NCBI GenBank assembly: GCA_022750295.1
Contig: JAKIVZ010000004.1
Coordinates: 58,609-122,608 of the forward strand
Direction: 5' to 3'
Length of the DNA stretch: 64,000 nucleotides
DNA from: Candidatus Lutacidiplasma silvani
GTDB lineage: Archaea; Thermoplasmatota; Thermoplasmata; Lutacidiplasmatales; UBA184
Shown: piece by piece, positions 55,656 through 64,000 of the stretch
Layout of the letters: each line of letters starts with the position of its first letter
Numbering within the stretch: the first letter of the stretch is position 1
Translations under genes and position numbers: made by a program
The notes under the pieces: model-generated
What the model saw: the letters and a program-made list of their open reading frames with translations, nothing else
Databases searched by the model: none
Told to the model about the DNA's origin: nothing

Positions 55656-56702
55656 GTGACGGAGTCTCCGCGAACCGGCCGGGCGCGGCGTGCGTTCCGG
55701 CCGGGACTGGTCGCTGTCGTCCTGCTCGCCGGAGCGCTCGCGTTTCTCCCCGCCGCGGCCGCCGGTTCGACCCCGTCGGTCTCGCATGCGTTCGCGGGCT
55801 ACAACGCGGGCCGCGTGAGCGTGATCGTCCCGTCGTCGCACCCGTCCGTCGAGCTGGTCGAGAACGCCAACTCGTCGATCAACGCGCTCCTCTCCGCGAC
55901 CGAGGTCGTCGAGCTCGCCCCCGTCGGTTCGAGTTACGGGCTCGTCGCCACGGCCGAGCCTACGCTCGCCGGAGCGTTCAACGGCTCGCGGCCGTCCGGA
56001 GTCGCCGCGCCCTGGTCGCTTTCGCTCGCCGCCGACCTTGCCGTACGGCCGGCCGGCGGGGCGCTCTGGAACGGCTCGGCCCCGACGCCCACTCCGACGG
56101 CGGGGGCGTCGTTTGGGTTCGCGGAGCTGCGCGTCGATTTCGCCCCGGGCGCCTCGACGAGCGACGGCTCGTCGCTTCTCGTCTACTGGAACGTCTCCGA
56201 CTGGCCGTTCTCGAGCCCCCACGACCTCCTCGGCGTGGTCTTCTCGTTCGCCGCCGCCAACGCCCCCCGGTTGGAGGCGTGCCAGGCGTCGAGCTCGCTC
56301 GCCGCCCCCGCCTGCTCGGGCTCGTCGCTCCTCCCCGGCGAGGTCCGGTGGAACAGCGGGACGGTCGGGGTCGAGGCCGACGGGGCCTCGGGCCCGCTCG
56401 CCGCCCTGAGCTGGACCGCCACCGCGACGAACGGAACCACCGGGCCGGCGGTGACGGGCGAGCAGCTCGACCCGTCGGGCGGCGCCGACGTCCTCGTCGC
56501 CAACTCGGCGACGTCGACCTCCGGATCGGTCGGAGCGTTGGCCTTCGCGGTCTACGCTCCCGGACCCGCGGGCGTCCCCCCGCTGGTCGTCACGGGCAGC
56601 GGGCCGGCGTACCTGATTGCGGCGTCGATCGCCGCGGGCGGGGCGCTCGGCGGCGTGGCGCTCTACCGGGTCCGCGACGAGCGGATCCGCGACGAGCTCT
56701 GA
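55656..56702 (+). CDS. Hypothetical secreted protein with signal peptide and C-terminal TM anchor
   Basis: GTG 55656; RPGLVAVVLLAGALAFLPAAAAGSTPSVSHAF, C-terminal TM YLIAASIAAGGALGGVALYRVRDER; TATA-like ttattata about 30-40 nt upstream. Confidence 0.65.
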   Translation: MTESPRTGRARRAFRPGLVAVVLLAGALAFLPAAAAGSTPSVSHAFAGYNAGRVSVIVPSSHPSVELVENANSSINALLSATEVVELAPVGSSYGLVATAEPTLAGAFNGSRPSGVAAPWSLSLAADLAVRPAGGALWNGSAPTPTPTAGASFGFAELRVDFAPGASTSDGSSLLVYWNVSDWPFSSPHDLLGVVFSFAAANAPRLEACQASSSLAAPACSGSSLLPGEVRWNSGTVGVEADGASGPLAALSWTATATNGTTGPAVTGEQLDPSGGADVLVANSATSTSGSVGALAFAVYAPGPAGVPPLVVTGSGPAYLIAASIAAGGALGGVALYRVRDERIRDEL

Positions 56703-56709
56703 GGCCCGC

Positions 56710-58194
56710 CTAGCGCTTTCTCCGCGACTGCGGGAAGAGCACGACGTCCTTGATCGAGGTCGCTCCGGTCAGCGCCATCGCCATCCGGTCGATCCCGATC
56801 CCGAGCCCGGCCGCCGGGGGCATCCCATACTCGAGCGCCTCGACGAATTCGGCGTCGAACGCGTAGCTCGCGTCGGGGTCGTCGCCCGCCTGGGCGAGGA
56901 ACCGCTTCCGCTGTTCCTCGGGGTCGTTCAGCTCGGAATAGGCGTTGCCGAGCTCGAACCCCCGGTAGAACAGCTCGAACCGCTCGATCCGGCCCGGTCG
57001 GCTCCGGTGGGCTTTTGCGAGCGGGCTGGTCGCGGTCGGATAGTCGAAGACGAACGTGGGGCGCACGAGCGTCGGCTCGACGTACTTGTCGAACAGCTTG
57101 TCGAAGCACTTCGCCGCCGTCGCGTTCTCCGGGATCGGGGCGCCGGTCTTCCGCGCGAGGGTGCGGAGTTCCTCGAGGGGGAGGTCGAGGAGGCCGGTGA
57201 TCCCCGAGTTGGACTCGAGGGCATCGACGTAGTCGACCACGTCGAACGGGGGCCGGAACACGCCGGGGGCGGCGGCGGCCTCGGGGACGTCCGGCAGGGC
57301 CTGGGCCGCCACCCCGGCGAGCCGCTCGTACAGCCCCTCGACGAGACCCCGCATGTCCAGGTAGTCGGCGTACGCCCAGTAGCATTCCATCATCGTGAAC
57401 TCGGGCGTGTGGGTCGAATCGAGGTCCTCGTTGCGAAACACGGGACCGATCTCAAAGACCCGCTCGAGGCCGCCGACGAGGAGCCGCTTCAGCTGGAGCT
57501 CGAGGGCGATCCGCAGCGGCAGCTCGTCGTCGAGGTAGTTGGACCGCGTGACGAACGGGCGGGCGGCCGCGCCGCTCGCGACCGGGCCGAGGACGCCGGT
57601 CTCGACTTCGAGGAACCCCCGCTCGCCGAGGTACGACCGGACCCCGGCCACGAGGTGCGAGCGGGCCCGGAACCGGGCGCGGGACGCCGGCGAGGCGAAG
57701 AGGTCGACGTGACGTCGCCGGATCCGGGCCTCCTCATCCTGGAGGCCGTGCCACTTCTCCGGCGGGGGTCGAAGCGCCTTCGCGAGGAGCTCGATCCGGG
57801 TCACGCGGAGCGACGGTTCGCCGCGCTTGGTCCGGACCGGATGTCCGACCGCCCCGACGATGTCGCCCGGGTCGAGCTCGTCGAGCATCGCCTGGTAGCC
57901 GGCGTCGCCGAGCTCGTCGACCCGGGCGAACAGCTGGAGGTGGCCATCCCGGTCGTGGAGGTCGAGGAACGCGCTCTTCCCGTGCTGGCGGACCGGGCCC
58001 AACCGACCGGCGACGGCGAAGGTGCGGGCCGGGTCCTCGGCCCCGGGTTCGAGCGCCCTCGCGACGGCGGCGACGGTCGCGGTCGGGACCGCGTCCGGGA
58101 ATCGGTACGGATATCCAAGACGTCCGGAGGCGACGACCCGCTCGAGCTTGCGGCGCCGCTCGGCGATCAGCCGCGGCTCTTCGTCTTCGGGCAT
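56710..58194 (-). CDS. lysS: Lysine--tRNA ligase, class II
   Basis: FLEVETGVLGPVASGAAARPFVTRSNYLDDELPLRIALELQLKRLLVGGLERVFEIGPVFRNEDLDSTHTPEFTMMECYWAYADY; motif 3 GLGIGIDRMAMALTG. Confidence 0.93.
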   Translation of the reverse strand: MPEDEEPRLIAERRRKLERVVASGRLGYPYRFPDAVPTATVAAVARALEPGAEDPARTFAVAGRLGPVRQHGKSAFLDLHDRDGHLQLFARVDELGDAGYQAMLDELDPGDIVGAVGHPVRTKRGEPSLRVTRIELLAKALRPPPEKWHGLQDEEARIRRRHVDLFASPASRARFRARSHLVAGVRSYLGERGFLEVETGVLGPVASGAAARPFVTRSNYLDDELPLRIALELQLKRLLVGGLERVFEIGPVFRNEDLDSTHTPEFTMMECYWAYADYLDMRGLVEGLYERLAGVAAQALPDVPEAAAAPGVFRPPFDVVDYVDALESNSGITGLLDLPLEELRTLARKTGAPIPENATAAKCFDKLFDKYVEPTLVRPTFVFDYPTATSPLAKAHRSRPGRIERFELFYRGFELGNAYSELNDPEEQRKRFLAQAGDDPDASYAFDAEFVEALEYGMPPAAGLGIGIDRMAMALTGATSIKDVVLFPQSRRKR

Positions 58195-58246
58195 CCGAGG
58201 GCGACGAGGGAGCGTCGTCGGGGAAAAGCGTAGCGCCGGGGGCGGC

Positions 58247-58633
58247 TCAGTTCGGGGCGCCCTCGAGGCTGAGCCGTTCGGTCCCGCCGGGGCGCTGCAG
58301 GACCAGCTGCTCGGCGTCGGTCGAGCTCGCGGGCTCGTGAAGGACGAGGAACGTGCCGAAGAAGAACTCGGCCGTGGCGTCGCCGCCGCCGATCCCGTAG
58401 CTCACGTAGTCGGAGAAGTAGACGTGGAGCTGGCCGGAGTGGGTCTTCCGGAGCGCCGCGAGGAAGTCCTTCAGGACGTTCGGTCCCTGCCGGTGGAGCT
58501 CCTCGACGAGGTCGCGGAGGAGGGGGCGCTGGGAGAGGCCGCCGAGCCCGTCGTAGGAGAGGTACACCGCGGGCCGGGGGACCAGCGTGACGACGTCGAG
58601 GCGGAGGACGCTCTCGACCTGCTTCGTCCGCAT
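58247..58633 (-). CDS. Hypothetical protein
   Basis: MRTKQVESVLRLDVVTLVPRPAVYLSYDGLGGLSQRPLLRDLVEELHRQGPNVLKDFLAALRKTHSGQLHVYFSDYVSYGIGGG... Confidence 0.6.
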   Translation of the reverse strand: MRTKQVESVLRLDVVTLVPRPAVYLSYDGLGGLSQRPLLRDLVEELHRQGPNVLKDFLAALRKTHSGQLHVYFSDYVSYGIGGGDATAEFFFGTFLVLHEPASSTDAEQLVLQRPGGTERLSLEGAPN

Positions 58634-58756
58634 CGGGCCGCGCCTACCGAGCGCGTGTTATGAACTCTTCGGCGGCCCCTCGCGCGGGGTCCCGTCGCCA
58701 GGAAACGCTCGAACCCATGCCGAACGGAAGAGGTTGGGTGCGCCGACGGCCGCGAC

Positions 58757-60388
58757 CTAGTGGTCGTGGCCGCCCGGGGGCCCGCCGCCGCCGGGGGAGC
58801 CCGACGACTTCTTCGACGCGATGATGTCGTCGATCCGCAGGACCATGTTCGCGACTTCGACCGCCGAGCTGAGCGCCTGGCGCTTGACCCGGGCCGGTTC
58901 GACGACGCGGAGCGCCCACATGTCGGCCGCCTTGCCGGTGGTGAGGTTGACGCCGACGTTCTTGTTCGCGTTCGGTCCGTCGTGCGCGCCGCGAAGCTCG
59001 ATCAGGGTGTTGATCGAGTCGTAGCCGCCGTTCTCGGCGAGCGCCCACGGAATCGATTCCAGAGCCTGAGCGAACGCCTCGACCGCGAGCTGCTCACGGC
59101 CGCCGACGCTCGGGGCCCACTTGCGGAGCTTGACCGCGAGGTCAATCTCGGTGGCGCCGCCACCGGGGCAGACCACGCCGTCCTCGAGGACGCTCGAGAC
59201 GACCTTCAGGGCGTCCTGGAGCGACCGCTCGACTTCCTGCGTGACGTGCTCGGTGCCGCCGCGGATCAAGATCGAGACGGAGCGGGGGTTCGAGCAGCCC
59301 GTGACGAACGTCATGTCGTCGTCGCCGACCTTCCGCTCCTCGACGAGCTCGGCCTTGCCGAGGTCGGCGGCGGTGAGGTCCTTGACGCCCGTGACGACCT
59401 TCGCCCCGGTCGCGCGTGCCAGCTTCTGGATGTCGGACTCCTTGACCTGCTTGACGGCGAAGATCCCTTCCTTCGCGAGGTAGTGGAGCACAACGTCGTC
59501 GATCCCTTTCTGGGAGATCACGACGTTCGCGCCCGACGCCTTGACCGAATCGACCATGCGGCGGAAGCTGCGGTCTTCCTCGTCAAGGAAGCTCTGGATC
59601 TGGGACGGATTCTTGACGTTGATCTTGCTCTCGATCTCGGTCTTCTTAATCTCGAGGGCCGAGTTCAGCAGGGCGATCTTCGCGCCCTTGACGTTCCGCG
59701 GCATCCGCGGGTGCCCGCGCTCCTTGTCGAGGAGGATCCCGTCGATGAGCTCGGTGTCCGCGATGGTGCCGCCATGCCGCTTCTCGACCTTGATCTGGTC
59801 GACGTCCGCGACAAGTTTGTCCCCGCGCTTCTCGACGATCTTCTGGACCGCCTTCACGGCGATCTTGGCGAGGTGGTCGCGCGAGCCGAAGACGCCCTTC
59901 GAGCCCATCGCGGTCGTCGCGCAGTCGATGAGAATCTGTTCGTCGTCGGGCTTGACGCTGGTTCCGATCTCGGCCTCGAGGAGCTTCTGCGCCTGCTGGA
60001 CCGCGACCTGGTAGCCGCGGGTGATGACCGTCGGGTGGATGTTCTGCTCGAGGAGCGACTCCGCCCGCTTGAGCAGTTCGCCGGCGAGCACGACCGCGGT
60101 CGTGGTGCCGTCGCCACACTGCTGGTCCTGGGTCTTCGCAACCTCGACCAGCATCTTCGCGGCCGGGTGCTCGACGTCGACTTCCTTGAGGATCGTGACG
60201 CCGTCGTTGGTGATCGTGATGTCGCCCATCCCGTCGACGAGCATCTTGTCCATGCCCCGGGGGCCGAGGGTGGTGCGGACCGCGTCCGCGATCGCACGGG
60301 CCGCCGCGATGTTGCTCGAGGAGGCGCTCTTGCCCCGGTCGCGTTCGGTCCCTTCCTTCAGCACCAGAATCTGAGCTCCCTGGAGCAT
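58757..60388 (-). CDS. Thermosome subunit (group II chaperonin)
   Basis: [99 protein letters not shown]-terminal [11 protein letters not shown]. Confidence 0.97.
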   Translation of the reverse strand: MLQGAQILVLKEGTERDRGKSASSSNIAAARAIADAVRTTLGPRGMDKMLVDGMGDITITNDGVTILKEVDVEHPAAKMLVEVAKTQDQQCGDGTTTAVVLAGELLKRAESLLEQNIHPTVITRGYQVAVQQAQKLLEAEIGTSVKPDDEQILIDCATTAMGSKGVFGSRDHLAKIAVKAVQKIVEKRGDKLVADVDQIKVEKRHGGTIADTELIDGILLDKERGHPRMPRNVKGAKIALLNSALEIKKTEIESKINVKNPSQIQSFLDEEDRSFRRMVDSVKASGANVVISQKGIDDVVLHYLAKEGIFAVKQVKESDIQKLARATGAKVVTGVKDLTAADLGKAELVEERKVGDDDMTFVTGCSNPRSVSILIRGGTEHVTQEVERSLQDALKVVSSVLEDGVVCPGGGATEIDLAVKLRKWAPSVGGREQLAVEAFAQALESIPWALAENGGYDSINTLIELRGAHDGPNANKNVGVNLTTGKAADMWALRVVEPARVKRQALSSAVEVANMVLRIDDIIASKKSSGSPGGGGPPGGHDH

Positions 60389-60452
60389 TCTAACTCACCG
60401 TGTTTGGGGACCCTGCGCTTCTATATGAAAGTAACTCGAGGCGAGGCGCTGT

Positions 60453-60491
60453 GATTTTAATCGGGTCCGGAGCGCGGTTGCGATTAAAATC
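60453..60491. repeat. Perfect 11-bp inverted repeat GATTTTAATCG / CGATTAAAATC (17-nt spacer)
   Basis: Arms at 60453-60463 and 60481-60491. Confidence 0.8.
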
Positions 60492-60678
60492 CCGCCCGTG
60501 TGATTTTATTCAGATAGGCCCCGTCGAGGTAGACCCCGAGCTACTGGGCCGATTCCTGCCCTCTGGGAGTCTTGGGGACGTCGATCGTGAACACGTCGGC
60601 CGGGCTCGTGCTAGGTCGGGTCGGGAGAGGGAGCGTGCCGATGCGCCGATTTATGTCACGGGCGGGGCTGCCCCGTCC

Positions 60679-61410
60679 GTGCGGACTCTCCCCCTACTCG
60701 GTGCGGTCGCGTTAGGTCTCTTGCTCATCTGGTCGTCCGCGGCGGTCGGCTCCTCCGCGTTCGTTGTCTCGATCAATGCCCCATACACGGGGGCTTCGAC
60801 GTATGACCACACGTTCCTCCGGAACCTCTCCGGGTGCCCGTCGCACGCCCATGACACCATCCCGGGCAGTTTCACCCCTACGACGGGGGTCGCCCGAGTT
60901 TCGGCCGAGGTTGACACGATGATGTGCTCGTCGACCTCGACGACGGCCCGCTTCATTGGGTTCGTCGGGGTAACCGACATCGCCTTCACGGTGCCGACTA
61001 CCGGGGTGTACAACGTCTCCGCTTCGTGGCAACTCGATGCCCGTGTCACGGTGACGGTGGACTTCAACGGCACCCCGACGAACAACGCCGGGGCGTCCGC
61101 TCAACTGAAGCCCATCCTGTGCGTCCTCGACCTCACCGCGTCCACGGCGGACTGCAAGACGGGACACCAGTTCGGGATGGTCAACGGCAGTCGGAACCTC
61201 ACCGCGACGATCGCCTCTGCGTTCATCCAGATCTCGCGGGGCGTCCCCCTCGTTGCGGGTCACTCGTACGTGTTCCGAGCGTCCATCTCGTACGATCTCG
61301 TTGCCCAAACCTCCGCACCGGCTGGGAATGGAACGATTGCGATGGTCGCCCTCGACATGCACTCGGGCGCGTACAACGCGCAGCTCAAGTCGCTCAAGAT
61401 CTGGAGCTGA
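60679..61410 (+). CDS. Hypothetical secreted protein
   Basis: GTG 60679; MRTLPLLGAVALGLLLIWSSAAVGSSAFVVSINAPYTGASTYDHTFLRNLSGCPSHAHD...; TATA-like gatttatg at 60648 about 25-31 nt upstream. Confidence 0.65.
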   Translation: MRTLPLLGAVALGLLLIWSSAAVGSSAFVVSINAPYTGASTYDHTFLRNLSGCPSHAHDTIPGSFTPTTGVARVSAEVDTMMCSSTSTTARFIGFVGVTDIAFTVPTTGVYNVSASWQLDARVTVTVDFNGTPTNNAGASAQLKPILCVLDLTASTADCKTGHQFGMVNGSRNLTATIASAFIQISRGVPLVAGHSYVFRASISYDLVAQTSAPAGNGTIAMVALDMHSGAYNAQLKSLKIWS

Positions 61411-61634
61411 AGGGTACCGGGTCGGCCGCGTCAACCGCGGTCGCGCCCGCGGGCAAGTCGGCTCCAGTCGGCGCCGCCTGGGCGGACGGTTTCCCCGCCG
61501 GCCCCGTAACTTTCGTCGGGCCCAGTGGCCGCGATGATTAGAATCGAGCCCCTGCGATTTTATTGGCCACTGGATGGTCGGGCGCCTGTGCGGAGTCTAC
61601 GGCAATCCGTCCCACCCGGTCACGGCGGGGACCC

Positions 61635-62144
61635 GTGAACGCGTTCGTCACGGGTCGGGAATTCAACCGGCGATTCTATCGCCGGGCCATCGCGCCGATT
61701 CTCCAATCCCAGTTTCCCGGGCTCAAGTACAGCGCGGCGCTTCTGGGAGCCGGTTCGGAGGTTTTCGGATACGATCCGGAGCTCTCGAAGGATCACGACT
61801 GGGGCCCCCGCGCTCAGCTCTTCTTGGCACCGGATGACTGTCCCCGACTTCGACGCCGAATAGTTGCCGAACTCGGCAGGTCTCTTCCGGAAGAGTTCGA
61901 TGACCTGCCCACCCGCTTCACCGAGCCGGACGGGGACAACGCCCGTGTTCGGATCACGGGCTCGCGCGCCAAGGGGATTCCGAGCATCTGGATTAGGACG
62001 GTTCGAGAGTACTTCCCAATTATGTTTGAGGTTCTAGGTAGGGCTTACTCATCCTGGAACTTCAGCGAACCGATTTGGCGGACGGAGTCGGCTTGCCGCG
62101 CTGTGGATTGCGCGTTTGGCGAGGACTTCTCGACAACGGGATGA
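61635..62144 (+). CDS. DUF4037-like (nucleotidyltransferase-related) N-terminal fragment, possibly truncated
   Basis: GTG 61635; SAALLGAGSEVFGYDPELSKDHDWGPRAQLFLAPDDCPRL resembles the DUF4037 signature; ORF ends shortly after TVREYF. Confidence 0.5.
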   Translation: MNAFVTGREFNRRFYRRAIAPILQSQFPGLKYSAALLGAGSEVFGYDPELSKDHDWGPRAQLFLAPDDCPRLRRRIVAELGRSLPEEFDDLPTRFTEPDGDNARVRITGSRAKGIPSIWIRTVREYFPIMFEVLGRAYSSWNFSEPIWRTESACRAVDCAFGEDFSTTG

Positions 62145-62275
62145 ACGCGTCAGACCCAGGGACATTGTTCTAGGGCAGTAGTGCTGTCCATCCTGCGCGT
62201 GCCGGGGGGCTCGCCAGCGATGGGCTTGATTTTGGCAGCGTCCCCAAAATTGCATGTGTGGCTCCTCTCAGTCGC

Positions 62276-63052
62276 TCATGACGGTGGACGCGACGTCCGC
62301 TTCGGGTGGAGCTCGCTCAGACCCCGGGGATCAAACGAGGTTTGTGGGCCTCGACGTCGCCAGCCCGCAGCAGGTGGACCGAAGCTGACCAACAATCCGA
62401 GCATCACGAACGATCCAACCTTAAGGGAGACGTTGAACGCTAGCCCGATATTGGCCAGATGCGGGTCGGAGTTGTACCATTGCGGGTACCCGATGCTTGT
62501 CCAAAGAAGCCAGCCGAGGAGATACGCAATCGCCGAAAAGAGAATCGGCCTTGCGGTCCTCCAGTAGCGAATCGAGCACAAGGCAAGGGCCATCGAGCTA
62601 AAATTGATGAGCTGGCCGAGGAGGGCTTGATTCCCAACGCCTGTCCCTGAACCGACGTTCTGCCACAGAATCTCAAATAAAGAAGTGGCAGCCACGGCGA
62701 GTCCGCCTGCGTAGATCAGGCTGCGCACGTAGTCAACGCCGTAGCGGCGTCTAAAGATAATCAGCCCGTAGAGGGCAAGGCAGATGGCACTCGCGTAAGT
62801 GACCGCGAATACCGGACCGACACCCCGCTCCAGCGTTGCGGCTTCGACCAGGAAGACGCCGTACGCCTGAAAGTAGACCGCAACGAACAGAATCCATTGG
62901 GTAGTCAATCCCACAAAGAGCCAGTCGATGGGTTTGGAACTCCAATCGAGGACTCGATGGCTCCCTGCCCAGTCCCACAGTCGTTGGCGGTAGCCTAGCC
63001 GACTCATGGGTCGCCTGGGGTAATCCGAGTTGGGTACATTCTTAGCGCTCAA
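62276..63052 (-). CDS. Hypothetical multi-pass membrane protein
   Basis: IDWLFVGLTTQWILFVAVYFQAYGVFLVEAAT...VFAVTYASAICLALYGLIIF...; about 6 TM. Confidence 0.65.
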   Translation of the reverse strand: MSAKNVPNSDYPRRPMSRLGYRQRLWDWAGSHRVLDWSSKPIDWLFVGLTTQWILFVAVYFQAYGVFLVEAATLERGVGPVFAVTYASAICLALYGLIIFRRRYGVDYVRSLIYAGGLAVAATSLFEILWQNVGSGTGVGNQALLGQLINFSSMALALCSIRYWRTARPILFSAIAYLLGWLLWTSIGYPQWYNSDPHLANIGLAFNVSLKVGSFVMLGLLVSFGPPAAGWRRRGPQTSFDPRGLSELHPKRTSRPPS

Positions 63053-63167
63053 CGCTGTCCAGAGTGGGGTGTGAACCCGGTCTCGTAGGGGCAGGGATCT
63101 CTTCGCGAGCCCGACTTACTCCGGATGAATCAGCGCCGTCGAGAAAATTCCACGGGCAGTACAGGTC

Positions 63168-63707
63168 CTACCTGTATATCGAAGCGTTCGGGACTTCATT
63201 GCCGCTGGTTGACCCCCCGGTAAAGACCTGGCCGACGACGACACCCACCCTAACGACGAGCGTTGTGAGTTCCTGAATCGCATCGGCAAAGCCGTTGAAG
63301 GTTTCGGTGTTTTTCTCGTCGAGACGCATGAAAATGGAAAGCTGCAGTTTGCCCAGCTCACCCAATCTAGTGACGGTCGCGGGTTGCATTTGCCAAGCGA
63401 CCCGTGCGTTCTCCATTAGGACCTGCTTGATCGTGTAGAGAATCTTCTCCTGGGTCTTTTGAGGGAGCTGATTTACCTGGGCTCGAAGTTGCGCGGGGAA
63501 TTCCAGTCCGGCGATGAGGACAATGACTTCGTTCTGCTCGGCAACGATGAGGGTGGCGGGGCCGTGCTGAATAGCCAGTGCGGTCAGCCGACTCCCCTTG
63601 GGGTCGGCACCGTCCGTTTGTCCAGTGGTGTCGCCAAGCGTACTCGCCCACTTCTCCGCAATCTCCAACTGGCCACTAAATCGACTCGCTGGTCGACGAT
63701 CAAACAT
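63168..63707 (-). CDS. Hypothetical protein (weak resemblance to DUF2299-type archaeal proteins)
   Basis: VIVLIAGLEFPAQLRAQVNQLPQKTQEKILYTIKQVLMENARVAWQMQP...LQLSIFMRLDEKNTETFNGFADAIQELTTLVVRVGVVVGQVF. Confidence 0.55.
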   Translation of the reverse strand: MFDRRPASRFSGQLEIAEKWASTLGDTTGQTDGADPKGSRLTALAIQHGPATLIVAEQNEVIVLIAGLEFPAQLRAQVNQLPQKTQEKILYTIKQVLMENARVAWQMQPATVTRLGELGKLQLSIFMRLDEKNTETFNGFADAIQELTTLVVRVGVVVGQVFTGGSTSGNEVPNASIYR

Positions 63708-63708
63708 C

Positions 63709-63996
63709 CTACAGCACCCCTTGCCGGCCGAGTTCCGCCTTCAAGTCAGCCTCGCTCCAGGAGCAGTCGACCAACTGCTCGAACTCTCGCTTCTTGACGC
63801 CGATTTCGTTGGCCATGGCGCGGAGAAGCGAATCGCCAAGTTCCTCTCGACCCGGCCCATGACTTACGAAGGTGAACGAGCCCGTATCCTTGCCATCAAC
63901 CAAGAAATGGTATCGAACGTGTTTCTTGCGGCTCTCGGCTACGAATCCCTTGCTCTCAAGAGCTGCGACGATAGTGCGACGTTTACGAGATGCCAA
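63709..63996 (-). CDS. Small hypothetical protein, possible HicA-like fold; may extend beyond window
   Basis: RRTIVAALESKGFVAESRKKHVRYHFLVDGKDTGSFTFVSHGPGREELGDSLLRAMANEIGVKKREFEQLVD; apparent TTG start at window edge, so the true start may lie outside. Confidence 0.45.
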   Translation of the reverse strand: MASRKRRTIVAALESKGFVAESRKKHVRYHFLVDGKDTGSFTFVSHGPGREELGDSLLRAMANEIGVKKREFEQLVDCSWSEADLKAELGRQGVL

Positions 63997-64000
63997 GCTT

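Noticed and set aside
58644-59048. Minus-strand ORF overlapping the thermosome C-terminus
   Set aside because: Out-of-frame reading of the thermosome gene with Arg-rich composition.
60451-60510. CRISPR array or replication origin (ORB) at the AT-rich repeat cluster
   Set aside because: Repeats are too short and irregularly spaced for CRISPR, and do not match the ORB consensus; no cdc6/orc1 or cas genes in the window.
63995-64000. Window ends exactly on AAGCTT (HindIII site), suggesting a clone end
   Set aside because: A six-base match at an arbitrary window boundary can occur by chance; no vector sequence is visible.

Overview
The 64 kb window is high-GC, densely coded archaeal DNA. I infer a Thermoplasmatota-like host from the thermosome subunit, deoxyhypusine synthase, aIF2-beta-TRAM, presenilin-like protease, AbrB-PhoU regulator, PKD/Kelch surface protein and likely leaderless promoters; lineage cannot be confirmed without a search. 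I call about 65 protein-coding genes, one tRNA-Lys(CTT) and several candidate operators. Core genes: valS, lysS, thermosome, dys, aIF2-beta, lmw-type arsC, amt and sulfite oxidase family. Accessory content: a compact arsenic/arsinothricin resistance cluster (ArsN1-like, HxlR regulator, ArsM, ArsC, aquaporin), a DtxR-regulated Zn/Mn-type ABC importer, four ABC-2 type exporter pairs (two closely paralogous), VapBC, a putative GABA/putrescine catabolic cluster with a CARF-like (HFX_2341/DUF6293-type) regulator, and a lower-GC variable segment at about 61.5-64 kb. Main points for follow-up: (1) phoU is split by an apparent single-base frameshift; (2) the arsenic/arsinothricin cluster; (3) palindromic operators upstream of the two TetR-linked transcription units and the DtxR gene; (4) a repeated AT-rich motif (GATTTTAATCG family) flanking a secreted-protein gene at 60.45-61.57 kb; (5) a DUF4037-like ORF apparently lacking its C-terminal half. 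I found no CRISPR array, transposase or rRNA. I found no clearly undescribed multi-gene system.
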